Source: Candidatus Uhrbacteria bacterium (lineage in GTDB: Bacteria > Patescibacteriota > Patescibacteriia > UBA9934 > UBA11717). From it: a DNA stretch of 21,939 bases. Location: positions 11,274-33,212 of the forward strand of contig DOMJ01000028.1 in NCBI GenBank assembly GCA_003509895.1, given 5' to 3'. Shown piece after piece: positions 1-6,781 of this stretch (within the stretch, counting starts at the first letter, position 1; each line of letters starts with the position of its first letter). The translations under genes and the position numbers were made by a program. A model generated the notes under the pieces. That model had not been told where the DNA came from. It did not search any database and worked only from the letters and a program-made list of their open reading frames with translations.

Positions 1-528
1 ATGAAAATAGCAATTACTTTAACCTTGTCTGCATTTGTCATTCTCGGTGCCGGGTGCAGCAACGCACCGAATACCTCATGGCCCGAGGTAAATGACGAAC
101 CGAACAACCCAGTCTCGACGATAGACAAACGCAACTGGAATACGTACTCAAATAGAACTGGAATGTTGTTTGAGAAGCCATCGGATTATACCGTTAGGCT
201 AGCACCCGATTCCGAGGGGCGCGTGGCGTTATTTATTGGTCCCAGCACAACATCAGTTGCTGCAACTCTTACAGAAACGAGGGAAACTATCGAACAAATC
301 ATTAAAGGCTACGAAGGTGAGGGGCTCAGTGTCGAAAATAAAGGCGAAACAAATTTTGGCTCAGTCCTTCTTATGGTTCAACTGAACGGAGCCTCATCAC
401 CATATCCGGTCCATATCCTTGAACAGGATACGGTTATTGGCGAGCGAAGGTACATTGCAGAGGAGCCAGGCGGACTTCACCTAGACGGCTTTGACCTTAA
501 TCGTTGGGTCGAATCAATACAGCTCTAG
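1..528 (+). CDS. small predicted lipoprotein, function unknown
   Basis: The 175-aa product starts with a lipoprotein signal peptide: K2, a hydrophobic stretch at about 4-16, and a lipobox ending L-G-A-G-C with the lipidation cysteine at residue 19. The mature part is polar, with many Thr, Glu and Asn, and I recognise no domain in it. The tail LDGFDLNRWVESIQL could close a small alpha/beta fold of the kind seen in surface lipoproteins. The ATG lies on the first base of the window, so an upstream start cannot be excluded, but the spacing from start to lipobox is normal. A rho-independent terminator follows at 555-584. Lipid anchoring is well supported; a role is not. Confidence 0.8.
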   Translation: MKIAITLTLSAFVILGAGCSNAPNTSWPEVNDEPNNPVSTIDKRNWNTYSNRTGMLFEKPSDYTVRLAPDSEGRVALFIGPSTTSVAATLTETRETIEQIIKGYEGEGLSVENKGETNFGSVLLMVQLNGASSPYPVHILEQDTVIGERRYIAEEPGGLHLDGFDLNRWVESIQL

Positions 529-554
529 CACTGAGTACTTTTCAACGAGCAACG

Positions 555-584
555 AAAGACGTCAACCGACCGGCTGACGTCTTT
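555..584 (+). terminator. rho-independent terminator after the lipoprotein gene
   Basis: AAAGACGTCA (555-564) pairs perfectly with TGACGTCTTT (575-584) around a 10-base loop and ends in a short T-run. It begins 27 bases after the lipoprotein stop codon. Confidence 0.8.
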
Positions 585-585
585 T

Positions 586-849
586 CATGGCAGGAGCTCG
601 TGTTGGACGTTCGAACTCCTTGTCTAGCTTAGTATGGGGGGTACCCCCACCTCCGAAAATAGAAAAGGAGAATTTATATATACGGACGCCCGACAATATA
701 CGACGTAAGGGTAAGGTCTTGTTTTTCAACATGATAGCATTAAAAGTAAACATGCTCGCTACTCAACAAGCCGTTTCGCCGCAAACGCTCTTCCGGAACC
801 TGACTTCAAGTACTTCTCGAATTGGATTGCTTGAGTCTTTATTATAATT
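586..849. other. gene-poor interval with possible RNA structure
   Basis: I see no convincing gene here. An 86-codon plus-strand frame (587-847) and a 63-codon minus-strand frame are open, but both have unnatural composition. The interval holds a GC palindrome (GGGGGTACCCCC, 637-648) and a possible long-range helix, CTCAACAAGCC (762-772) with GGATTGCTTGAG (824-835), giving ten pairs with one bulge and one mismatch. A small hairpin (GTTT 773-776 with AAAC 783-786) lies inside it. A structured RNA is possible but unproven. Confidence 0.3.
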
Positions 850-1110
850 CTAGTTCTCCAAGCTTCTCATTATTCGCTTCATAAGTGGAACGGAAACAGC
901 ACCACTTTGCTTAACTGACTTTTCACGTATTCGCGCAGCTTTCTCGGAAACAAACGCTTCGTAGTAAACAAGTCTCCAAGGTCGTCTAGGTTGTGTTGAT
1001 TTGACATCTCCACCGTTGTGAAGCGCAAGCCTGTTTCGTAAATCGCCCGTTGATCCTTTGTAGAAATAGTCTGGCTCTTTCTCTGATTGTAAAACATAAA
1101 AGTACCACAT
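850..1110 (-). CDS. GIY-YIG domain protein
   Basis: This 86-aa protein is a single minimal GIY-YIG nuclease domain. The GIY element appears as YVLQ (residues 5-8) and the YIG element as YKGST (17-21). DLRNRLALHN carries the arginine usual in the family, and the E-K-A-A-R-I-R-E segment carries the acidic and basic residues near the end. Stand-alone proteins of this size (the UPF0213/YhbQ-like group) are common in bacteria and have no settled role; DNA repair or mobile-DNA nicking are guesses. The frame stays open upstream to 1344, but that extension runs through tRNA-Trp and its terminator, so I place the start at the ATG at 1110, just after the terminator. It may be read from weak read-through of the tRNA unit. 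Confidence 0.8.
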   Translation of the reverse strand: MWYFYVLQSEKEPDYFYKGSTGDLRNRLALHNGGDVKSTQPRRPWRLVYYEAFVSEKAARIREKSVKQSGAVSVPLMKRIMRSLEN

Positions 1111-1127
1111 AGAATTACCAGTATAAC

Positions 1128-1153
1128 AAAAGAACGCCCAAAGGCGCTCTTTT
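1128..1153 (-). terminator. terminator of the tRNA-Trp unit
   Basis: AAAAGA-A-CGCC (1128-1138) pairs with GGCG-C-TCTTTT (1143-1153) around a four-base loop, with one internal mismatch. Read on the minus strand it ends in TCTTTT and lies about 80 bases beyond the tRNA 3' end. Confidence 0.75.
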
Positions 1154-1204
1154 ACTGTCACGTTGTCGCGAACATTGAGCCCAACACCCCACATCAACTT
1201 TAAG

Positions 1205-1240
1205 CGTGGCAGGCCACGTCGTTCGCGAACGACGTGGCAG
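1205..1240. repeat. 26-bp perfect palindrome plus 8-bp direct repeat at the tRNA 3' end
   Basis: Positions 1213-1238 form a perfect palindrome: GCCACGTC, then GTTCGCGAAC, then GACGTGGC. Its last bases are the discriminator base and CCA of tRNA-Trp on the minus strand. The octamer CGTGGCAG, which covers the tRNA tail, occurs at 1233-1240 and again at 1205-1212. The transcript could therefore fold its trailer back onto the tRNA CCA end. Confidence 0.85.
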
Positions 1241-1308
1241 GGGTAGGAGGAATTGAACCTCCGATTAGGGTTTTGGAGACCCGCGTGATACCTCTTCACC
1301 ATACCCCT
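1235..1308 (-). tRNA. trnW: tRNA-Trp, anticodon CCA
   Basis: The minus strand folds as a full cloverleaf. The acceptor AGGGGTA pairs with TACCCCT, the D stem is GTGA with TCAC, the anticodon loop is CTCCAAA with anticodon CCA, and the T arm is GGAGG-TTCAATT-CCTCC. The discriminator is G73, usual for bacterial tRNA-Trp, and the terminal CCA is encoded. The only flaw is a C-T mismatch at pair 27-43. A consensus promoter lies at 1326-1354 and a terminator at 1128-1153, so it is a single-tRNA transcription unit. Confidence 0.95.
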
Positions 1309-1325
1309 ATGGAGAAACCGGGTAA

Positions 1326-1354
1326 AATGTAACACAAAGAACACGTTTTATCAA
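1326..1354 (-). promoter_or_regulatory. sigma-70-type promoter of tRNA-Trp
   Basis: On the minus strand, TTGATA (-35) and TACATT (-10) are separated by exactly 17 bases, and TGT before the -10 makes it an extended -10. It lies about 20 bases upstream of the mature tRNA 5' end. Confidence 0.75.
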
Positions 1355-1405
1355 GAGGGAAGCTTGTCTTTACGAGGGCTTTAAGAAAAGGTACAGTTTA
1401 TTTCT

Positions 1406-1756
1406 ATGAATGATTTTAAGGGAGTGCACGAATTCTCCTCGCGAGGAGAACAGGAAAAATCCCCTGAACGATTTGATATACCGGTTGCAACACGGGAAGA
1501 GGGAGAGCAGCTCGTACAGGCATTTTGGCAGGAGTATTTGGAACGTCATGGAACAAAGAGGTTTCCCGAGCAATCTGTTTTTGAGGCGTTATTTGGAGGG
1601 GGTGGGGAAGACTGGTCTCAAGTGCTTACCTATAGTGGGGATCGGACATCTCTCGATAAGGGGCGAGATGGATCAGGTTTCGTTGTATTTATTCGCGGCA
1701 ACCGTAATCCGATCTCTCAACGTGGTTTGCAGATTATGAAAAAACTCGGCTATTAA
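1406..1756 (+). CDS. hypothetical protein, 116 aa
   Basis: I do not recognise this protein. It is soluble and charged, with a helical middle (REEGEQLVQAFWQEYLERHG) followed by a Gly-rich turn and an aromatic/basic C-terminus ending in QIMKKLGY. A second open frame, four bases out of register (1410-1739), covers the same DNA. I chose 1406 because its product has a natural helix-forming composition and acidic/basic balance. TACAGT, ten bases upstream of the ATG (1392-1397), could be a -10 box, which would give a nearly leaderless mRNA. The zinc-ribbon gene at 1775 follows closely and may be co-transcribed. Confidence 0.6.
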   Translation: MNDFKGVHEFSSRGEQEKSPERFDIPVATREEGEQLVQAFWQEYLERHGTKRFPEQSVFEALFGGGGEDWSQVLTYSGDRTSLDKGRDGSGFVVFIRGNRNPISQRGLQIMKKLGY

Positions 1757-1774
1757 TGTATAAACGTTATTGTT

Positions 1775-2026
1775 ATGATTGCTGCATTCAACAAGTGTAA
1801 ACGTTGTTCAGAAATCCCGTCCAGGCTCTCAGTCGATTTGTTAGACAAGGACAACACGGGGATTCCAAAGGAGGTGCAAGATCTTCCAGGGATGAGTGAG
1901 GTTGATTTATCGCGTGGGTATCAAACGTGGGAGATGATGTGTAACTTATGTGGAACATCGTATAAAGGCGAGATAGACGTAGAACCGTTTGTGTGGGATT
2001 TTTCTTTGGAGCGTTTAGAAAAATAA
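1775..2026 (+). CDS. small zinc-ribbon protein, 83 aa
   Basis: Two CxxC pairs, C8-x2-C11 and C56-x2-C59 (MCNLCGTSY), are placed as in a four-cysteine zinc ribbon with a 44-residue insert of acidic character. That implies a zinc-stabilised fold, possibly binding nucleic acid or protein, but I cannot name a family. The gene lies 18 bases after the 116-aa protein and ends at a bidirectional terminator it shares with the convergent RRM gene. Confidence 0.6.
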   Translation: MIAAFNKCKRCSEIPSRLSVDLLDKDNTGIPKEVQDLPGMSEVDLSRGYQTWEMMCNLCGTSYKGEIDVEPFVWDFSLERLEK

Positions 2027-2048
2027 CGAGGAGCATTTTTGGAAACTC

Positions 2049-2072
2049 AAAACACCCCGTGAGGGGTGTTTT
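2049..2072. terminator. bidirectional terminator between convergent genes
   Basis: AAAACACCCC (2049-2058) pairs perfectly with GGGGTGTTTT (2063-2072) around the loop GTGA. It works from either strand, for the zinc-ribbon gene (+) and the RRM gene (-). Confidence 0.9.
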
Positions 2073-2089
2073 GGATATCTCTTGCGAGA

Positions 2090-2344
2090 TTACTCTCCCT
2101 TTGGGCGAGCAACGTTCACATTGATGGTGCGTCCGCTGAGTTCTGTTCCATCCATTGCATCGACGGCAGCTTGCGCTTGCTCATCTGTTGCAAATTCGAC
2201 GAATCCGAATCCGCGGCTCTTCCCTGTGAACTTGTCTGTGACGACGCGTGCTGAAGTCACTTCTCCGTAAGGGGTGAAGATCTCTTCTAGCTGTGCATCA
2301 TCAACGGCCCATGGTAGGCCGCCAACAAATAGCTTGTTCTGCAT
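2090..2344 (-). CDS. RRM-family RNA-binding protein
   Basis: The 84-aa protein is one RNA recognition motif with almost nothing added. RNP2 is KLFVGGLPW (residues 4-12) and RNP1 is KSRGFGFVEF (about 43-52), with the aromatic residues that stack on RNA bases intact. The C-terminus is a short basic tail (ARPKGE). Single-RRM proteins of this type in cyanobacteria and other bacteria bind single-stranded RNA and are often cold-induced; either property here is by analogy. It has its own promoter (2412-2440) and about 60 bases of 5' leader, long for this genome and possibly a site of autoregulation. Confidence 0.93.
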   Translation of the reverse strand: MQNKLFVGGLPWAVDDAQLEEIFTPYGEVTSARVVTDKFTGKSRGFGFVEFATDEQAQAAVDAMDGTELSGRTINVNVARPKGE

Positions 2345-2411
2345 GTAAGAGCGAACTGTGTGAATTAACGAACTCTCTTATTACGTGTTACAGGAACAAG
2401 AAAGCGCAAGT

Positions 2412-2440
2412 AGTATGACATAAATGCCCACAACTGTCAA
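2412..2440 (-). promoter_or_regulatory. promoter of the RRM protein gene
   Basis: On the minus strand, TTGACA and CATACT are separated by 17 bases. Transcription would start near 2405, about 60 bases before the ATG. Confidence 0.65.
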
Positions 2441-2621
2441 GTGGAAAAGAGGATACAGCCACAAAATGTCTTATTTGTGAGGCTTTTACAGGACGTAAAC
2501 AGAGTAGAGAGCCGCAGAAACAGTGGGTATGAAGGAGTTGCCGCCTTGGTTCTTTGTGGATTCGCCCAAAAGGTCAATCAACGGTAGAATGAAGAAAGAG
2601 ATTTATTGTTAAGCTTTTTGT

Positions 2622-3095
2622 ATGTATCAATTCACCATTATTCACGTGGGAAAACTTAAAACCGGGCCCCATCAAGAACTGGTGGACGGATATTTAAAAC
2701 GACTTACGCCGTATGCGGTGGTGGAACTTGTAGAAGTTAAGGAGGAAAAGTTTACATCGGTACAGAATCGGACGCGGGTTTTGGCGATTGAAGCCGATAA
2801 AATTGCATCCGTAATTCCAAATGACGCGCGCCCAATTGTGCTGGATGCCGATGGTCGAGAGCCGAATTCTACAGAATTAGCAACATGGATTGATACGTTG
2901 TGCGAGCAGCAAACACAGCATCTGGCCTTTATTGTTGGTGGGCCATTGGGCTTGGCCGATGTTGTAAAACAATCCGCCGATAAAACATTCGCGCTATCTA
3001 AGCAAACGTACCCGCACGACTTAGCCATTGTGATGCTCACGGAGCAGTTGTACAGATCTATGACGATTCTTGCCGGCAAGACGTATCATTACTAA
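2622..3095 (+). CDS. rlmH: 23S rRNA pseudouridine(1915) N3-methyltransferase
   Basis: RlmH uses SAM to methylate N3 of the pseudouridine at 23S position 1915, in helix 69 at the subunit interface of the assembled ribosome. The 157-aa length is that of the family. Visible SPOUT features are LDADGREPNSTELA (74-87), the SAM-binding FIVGGPLGL (103-111) and the C-terminal trefoil-knot segment YPHDLAIVMLTEQLYRSM ending in TYHY, matching the family's HQL..LL.EQ.YRA...YH signature. The final residue is Tyr where Lys or Arg is common. The gene stands alone, with no clear Shine-Dalgarno site. Confidence 0.95.
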   Translation: MYQFTIIHVGKLKTGPHQELVDGYLKRLTPYAVVELVEVKEEKFTSVQNRTRVLAIEADKIASVIPNDARPIVLDADGREPNSTELATWIDTLCEQQTQHLAFIVGGPLGLADVVKQSADKTFALSKQTYPHDLAIVMLTEQLYRSMTILAGKTYHY

Positions 3096-3153
3096 TAGAT
3101 CTTTTCCACTTTTAGAGGGTACACATTCTCTACCCATACGAATCCTGAATATT

Positions 3154-3181
3154 CAAACATGCGCCGATCGGCACATGTTTG
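3154..3181. repeat. inverted repeat (hairpin) downstream of rlmH
   Basis: CAAACATG (3154-3161) pairs with CATGTTTG (3174-3181). Inside them GCCGATCGGC (3163-3172) is itself palindromic. There is no T-run, so it is not an obvious intrinsic terminator. Confidence 0.7.
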
Positions 3182-3238
3182 ATATTTGGAAACGGCGGTA
3201 ATCCTTAGGATCATCTGTTCTCTTGGAGACAAAGGCGG

Positions 3239-3353
3239 GATCTGATCAGATCCTCATTCGTATACTTTATACAACATCCTTCATACTCATTCGATCTGAT
3301 TCGTATACCCCATACTCACACACTTCTGGTCTGATCCATATACCATATACTCA
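3239..3353. repeat. degenerate direct repeats in a gene-free gap
   Basis: Two 26-base units (3293-3318 and 3328-3353) match at about 21 of 26 positions. Both have the form G-x-TCTGAT followed by TATACC and ending ATACTCA. A third, broken copy runs from 3246 to 3289 (ATTCGTATAC, then CATACTCA). It begins in the palindrome GATCTGATCAGATC (3239-3252). I see no gene in 3096-3384. Confidence 0.65.
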
Positions 3354-3384
3354 ACTGACCTTGATCTTGTCCTATACATTACCT

Positions 3385-4464
3385 TCAACGCGAATGTTTG
3401 TGAGGAGAGTTTTTATGAACGAGTGTTGCCATCCATGTGGAAATCGGCACAAGAAGAATAAGCGCCATTGTTCCGGCGAGCGTACGAATCATCTCCTCTG
3501 CGACTAGTTCCTCGTTGATAAAGCGCCATGTGCTCATGTCTTCTCGCAGGTAAAACAGGAGAAAGATCGGCAGGGCCACACCGGCGTAGGCAAGGACGAG
3601 CGTGTTGACGACGGAGGCAATATGATGGCGACCAATGTTCATAGCTTTAAAAAAGAGTTCTTTCTGTGAAAGTGTGGGATCTGTTTGCTTAAGCTCCTCA
3701 ACCGTTTCTGTTTGGGTTACGGCGATGTCATCCAAAACGCCGGTTGCGCCCAAAATAATGCCGGCAAGCAGCAACCCCGTGGGCAGTGCAATTTGATCTG
3801 TTGTCAGAAAGAGGAGAGAGACTTCTTCCGATGCGAGGCCGGATAATTGCGCAAACCAGACAAACGCTTCTGCAAATCCCCACACAAATAAAAGACCGAC
3901 AATGGTGCTCAAAAAACCAAACCATGTTCGCTTGTTGCACCCGTGTGTTAAGTGCATATTAACGGCAAGGATGGCTATAGAACCCAGGATCGTAATGAGC
4001 ACGGGAGAATGGCCGGCGAGAATTTGAGGTAAAATAAATCCAAATAGGATAAGCAAGGTGACACCAAGTCCAAGAAGAGCAAACCCACCACGCGTGCACC
4101 CGATAACAATAGTGAGGAGGGCAAAGAGAAGGATAATCCATATAAGCGCACTTACGCGTACAACGTCTATCAAAAAAACTGATGGTGCAGAACCGTCACC
4201 AATATCAACTTGCTGGAGTAGAACGTCTTGACCGGGGCGTAGGTTGTATTTAATCCCCTGTAGGTAGGAGTCACCGCTATCTACAATATACGTCTTGCCC
4301 GTGACATCGGAGGCGCTAAAGATTACGTGGCGCACGCCGTCCACGGTCTCATCCACAGTAATGGAATTAACTTGGGCGCGAATTTCCTGTGACGATTGGG
4401 CAAATACGGGGTGTGCCAAAAGACCTAAAACGGGAATAAGAAGGAAAAGAAAAAGTTTTTGCAT
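3385..4464 (-). CDS. YibE/F family multi-pass membrane protein
   Basis: The 359-aa protein has a cleavable-looking signal peptide (1-22, ending VFA-Q), an extracytoplasmic beta-rich segment (about 25-100), then seven or eight membrane spans. It carries the hallmarks I associate with the YibE/F family (Pfam YibE_F): the loop GATGVLDDIAVTQTETVEEL and the segment HHIASVVNTLVLAYAGVALP, the most conserved parts of the group. Bacterial homologues are poorly characterised; transport is a common guess. A TATACT element (4478-4483 on the minus strand) sits 13 bases before the ATG and suggests a short leader. The C-terminus (HKNSPHKHSR) is basic and His-rich. Confidence 0.88.
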   Translation of the reverse strand: MQKLFLFLLIPVLGLLAHPVFAQSSQEIRAQVNSITVDETVDGVRHVIFSASDVTGKTYIVDSGDSYLQGIKYNLRPGQDVLLQQVDIGDGSAPSVFLIDVVRVSALIWIILLFALLTIVIGCTRGGFALLGLGVTLLILFGFILPQILAGHSPVLITILGSIAILAVNMHLTHGCNKRTWFGFLSTIVGLLFVWGFAEAFVWFAQLSGLASEEVSLLFLTTDQIALPTGLLLAGIILGATGVLDDIAVTQTETVEELKQTDPTLSQKELFFKAMNIGRHHIASVVNTLVLAYAGVALPIFLLFYLREDMSTWRFINEELVAEEMIRTLAGTMALILLVPISTWMATLVHKNSPHKHSR

Positions 4465-4498
4465 AGGGTTTTAAAAGAGTATACCGCACATACGAAGA

Positions 4499-4533
4499 GT
4501 CGCCCTGGGAAGAGAGGCTCTTCTCAGGGCGAC
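4499..4533 (-). terminator. 16-bp GC-rich hairpin after the first GC-rich orphan gene
   Basis: The arms 4499-4514 and 4518-4533 pair at all 16 positions (one G-U) around a three-base loop. It lies 22 bases beyond the stop codon at 4555. The T-run is poor, so termination is likely but not certain. It also occupies the -35 region of the yibE/F-type gene. Confidence 0.65.
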
Positions 4534-4554
4534 ACGTAGTTCGCCACACTGTTA

Positions 4555-4773
4555 TCATGCCGTCACCGTCCTCCGCCGTGGGAAGACATGCTGGCCATCC
4601 AGCACACTCCCACGGGGGGCGAAGCCGGCGGCCCCGATCGCGCGGACGCGATCAGAGCCGGTACTGGCCCGGACCATCTGCTGGGCAACGCCCAGAATGG
4701 CCCGGTGAGCCTCCCCCGCCGTGAGGCCTTCTTCCGTGTACATCTGCATCAGCTGACCATATTCGTAGGTCAT
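4555..4773 (-). CDS. GC-rich orphan protein A, 72 aa
   Basis: I do not recognise the product, which runs from MTYEYGQLMQMYTEEG to a basic tail PRRRTVTA. The first 40 residues look helical (GLTAGEAHRAILGVAQQM), followed by a Gly/Ala/Arg-rich half. Coding is supported by a consensus promoter, a GGAGG site six bases before the ATG at 4773, a TGA stop and a strong hairpin after it. The frame opens 18 bases earlier at 4791, but the ribosome binding site picks 4773. About 55 of 72 codons end in G or C by hand count, with CGG, CAG, CTG and GCC favoured, unlike nearby genes. It is one of three such units in the window and suggests transfer from a GC-rich source. Confidence 0.65.
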   Translation of the reverse strand: MTYEYGQLMQMYTEEGLTAGEAHRAILGVAQQMVRASTGSDRVRAIGAAGFAPRGSVLDGQHVFPRRRTVTA

Positions 4774-4820
4774 TCTGCCTCCGCCTTGCAACCACGACCA
4801 CCGTGGCTACGTTCCCACTA

Positions 4821-4849
4821 CTCATATCAAATTCTGTAGCCTTTGTCAA
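4821..4849 (-). promoter_or_regulatory. sigma-70-type promoter of GC-rich orphan A
   Basis: On the minus strand, TTGACA (4844-4849) and TATGAG (4821-4826) are separated by exactly 17 bases, followed by a leader of about 40 bases to the GGAGG site. Confidence 0.75.
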
Positions 4850-4909
4850 TCAATAACCACACGTCCCCCCAGCAAACACAAGGTTTTTCTGGTATTTGGT
4901 ACAAAAAAT

Positions 4910-4918
4910 TGCTATACT
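4910..4918 (+). promoter_or_regulatory. extended -10 promoter of the LCP-type gene
   Basis: TGcTATACT is an extended -10 element 16 bases before the ATG at 4935. It would sit inside the coding region if the TTG at 4896 were used, which argues for the later start. Confidence 0.6.
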
Positions 4919-4934
4919 CTCTTTATTCGGACCA

Positions 4935-6344
4935 ATGAAGGCTGCAAAACCGTTTAAATGGATCACGGCACTCGTTGCAACCACAACACTTCTTGTTGTG
5001 GTGTTTGTTGTCCCGTCGTGTGTAACGGGCGATTGTGCATCCGGGGCGACGTGGCACCTCTCTACCAATATTGCCGATCTCCTCGGGGTGGATACACATA
5101 TAGAAACACCGTCCAAGGTTACGGTGTTGGTTGTGGGTGTGGATTCTCGTAAGGGAGCCAAACAGGTTCATTGCGACGCCATTCATTCCATTACCATTGA
5201 TACAGTGCAAGACACGGTTGAGTTTGTAAACATTCCTCGTGGTACGTATAGCTTTATTCCTCGGCAAAATAATTGGGTTCCACAAACGGAATTATTAGAG
5301 GTGGTGAACGCGGAGCTCAAACAAGCGGAATTAGACAAACAAGCGGAAGAGGCGGCATGGTTTGCGGAGATCCATGGAGAGAACGCGGTTCCGTTACCGC
5401 TCATCCTTCCTCAAGAAGATGTTGTGGCGGAAACTCCGGAGGTGCCGGATCTTGTAGGGCTTGCATGGGCGAGGGAACAGTACATTTCCAACGTGTGCGA
5501 ATATTTGGGTGTGGACGAGTTTGTTTCGCGCGTAGAAAAAATCACCGGACAAAAAGTTGATTATCGTGTTCTTGTTGGATTTTCTCAGGCGCAGGGCGTA
5601 TTGCGAGCGCTCTCTTTTGATCCAACGACGACATTGCAGTATTTACGTCACAGAAAAAGTTACGCGTTGGGCGATGTTCAACGCAGTTACAATCAGTCCC
5701 TTTTTTTAGAGGATCTTTTGGTGAATCGGATTGACATGGTGGAGGAACTACCCAAGACCGCGCAGTTTGCTCTGTATCAACTTATTGATACGGATATGCC
5801 TTATGCCGTTGCGCGCGGTCTCCTTGCCTGGGCGCAAGCGAGCCGGGTGCAGTCAGACGCCACACGGATTACACACAGAACGGCACCTGCAGGAACGCCA
5901 CGCGCACAGGATCAGCACTACAATGAGGATGCCGCCAAGGAGCAAGTTGAGCAGCTGTACGCACAACTTCGCGTGTACGATCCGTCATTTACCGTAAAAG
6001 ATACACAGCCAACGCTGCTTGCCTATATTCAACAGCAGGAGACCTTTTCCTATAACGCTCTTGTAAATGGAGATAAAGCCCGCGCGCGGGAGGTGCTGCA
6101 ACCATTGGTGGATCAGCAGATTTGGCAACAGATTGAGGATGCAACGGAGCGTCAAAAAAAGATGGAAACCATTGCGATTTTGGACAGCACGCTTTCCTGG
6201 TTTGAAACGTATAGTGAAGAGAGAACCGTGGAGATTGCAACGTCAATGATTTGGAGTTTGGAGCTGGAGCAGGGGTCAGAATCGGCGATTGCGCGCATTC
6301 GGCAGCACCTAGGCGCGCTATTGAGTAATCGGGTTTACAAGTAA
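4935..6344 (+). CDS. divergent LytR-CpsA-Psr (LCP) family protein
   Basis: LCP proteins transfer lipid-linked glycopolymers to peptidoglycan at the outer face of the membrane. This 469-aa protein has a single N-terminal span (about 8-29) and then an LCP-like core: VTVLVVGVDSR (62-72), the D-A-I-H-S-I-T-I-D strand, and VEFVNIPRGTY matching the family's SIPRDTY. Later YLRHRKSYALGDVQRSYNQSLFLEDLL matches the LCP R-R...GD-x-x-R...Q element. It departs from the family in important places: the Arg before the conserved Asp is His-Cys, IPRD is IPRG, a charged helical insert follows the core strand (E/K/Q-rich, about 118-165), and a helical C-terminal part of about 190 residues has no counterpart I know. 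Fold assignment is fairly good; enzyme activity is uncertain. Confidence 0.75.
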   Translation: MKAAKPFKWITALVATTTLLVVVFVVPSCVTGDCASGATWHLSTNIADLLGVDTHIETPSKVTVLVVGVDSRKGAKQVHCDAIHSITIDTVQDTVEFVNIPRGTYSFIPRQNNWVPQTELLEVVNAELKQAELDKQAEEAAWFAEIHGENAVPLPLILPQEDVVAETPEVPDLVGLAWAREQYISNVCEYLGVDEFVSRVEKITGQKVDYRVLVGFSQAQGVLRALSFDPTTTLQYLRHRKSYALGDVQRSYNQSLFLEDLLVNRIDMVEELPKTAQFALYQLIDTDMPYAVARGLLAWAQASRVQSDATRITHRTAPAGTPRAQDQHYNEDAAKEQVEQLYAQLRVYDPSFTVKDTQPTLLAYIQQQETFSYNALVNGDKARAREVLQPLVDQQIWQQIEDATERQKKMETIAILDSTLSWFETYSEERTVEIATSMIWSLELEQGSESAIARIRQHLGALLSNRVYK

Positions 6345-6452
6345 CTTTGTTGACAGGACGTTGAGGGTGTGTATGGCAATGTGGATAAACTCTAGCGTTT
6401 TTGAGTATTTGGTGTACACTTCTTTTCAAGTAGCATTCTTAACCGCTAGATT

Positions 6453-6737
6453 ATGGCATCAGGACTAACCAAGTCACAGTTTACAGCAGCTCTCTCAGAA
6501 GCATGGGGACTTTCTAAAAAGGAGGCCTCAGAAGGATACGATAAGTTTGTTGACCTTGTTTACAAGGAAGTTCGAGGTAAGGGAGAACTTACCCTTCCAG
6601 GTTTGGGTAAATTGGTAAAGCAAAACCGTGCAGCGCGCATGGGACGCAATCCGGCAACGGGTGAGCAAATCAGCATTCCTGCAAAGACGGTCGTCAAGTT
6701 CCGTTTGAGCAAAGCAGCAAAAGAAGCGATTCTTTAG
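6453..6737 (+). CDS. HU-family DNA-binding protein
   Basis: At 94 aa this is a full-length HU/IHF-type protein. It has two N-terminal helices (LTKSQFTAALSEAWGLSKKEASEGYDKFVDLV), the GELTLPGLGKL strand turn, and the DNA-clasping beta arm ARMGRNPATGEQISIPAKTVVKFRLSK with the RNPATG tip whose proline inserts between base pairs. It dimerises and bends DNA as a nucleoid protein. The gene is monocistronic, followed at once by a perfect terminator. About 108 bases of non-coding DNA precede it, including TTGACA at 6350-6355, but I see no convincing -10. Confidence 0.96.
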   Translation: MASGLTKSQFTAALSEAWGLSKKEASEGYDKFVDLVYKEVRGKGELTLPGLGKLVKQNRAARMGRNPATGEQISIPAKTVVKFRLSKAAKEAIL

Positions 6738-6743
6738 TCGCAA

Positions 6744-6767
6744 AAAACCCCGGGCGACCGGGGTTTT
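6744..6767 (+). terminator. rho-independent terminator of the HU gene
   Basis: AAAACCCCGG (6744-6753) pairs perfectly with CCGGGGTTTT (6758-6767) around loop GCGA, seven bases after the stop codon. It is symmetrical and could act both ways. Confidence 0.93.
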
Positions 6768-6781
6768 GATATACTGGAGAA

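Noticed and set aside
586..849. tmRNA or SRP RNA
   Set aside because: The minus strand has GTCAGG and CCGGAA as in SRP RNA, and a TTCGAA near a CCA as in tmRNA, but the surrounding helices, tag frame and conserved AGCAGCC do not appear.
1111..1344. N-terminal extension of the GIY-YIG protein
   Set aside because: It would be read through tRNA-Trp, the palindrome and a terminator.
1410..1739. 109-aa frame overlapping the 116-aa gene
   Set aside because: It covers the same DNA, with a less natural composition than the frame starting at 1406.
2529..2612. 27-aa leader peptide before rlmH
   Set aside because: An ATG frame ends ten bases before rlmH, but it has no promoter or ribosome site and no regulatory codon run.
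3239..3353. CRISPR-like repeats
   Set aside because: Repeats are imperfect, and the spacers are 9 and 3 bases, far too short; there are no cas genes.
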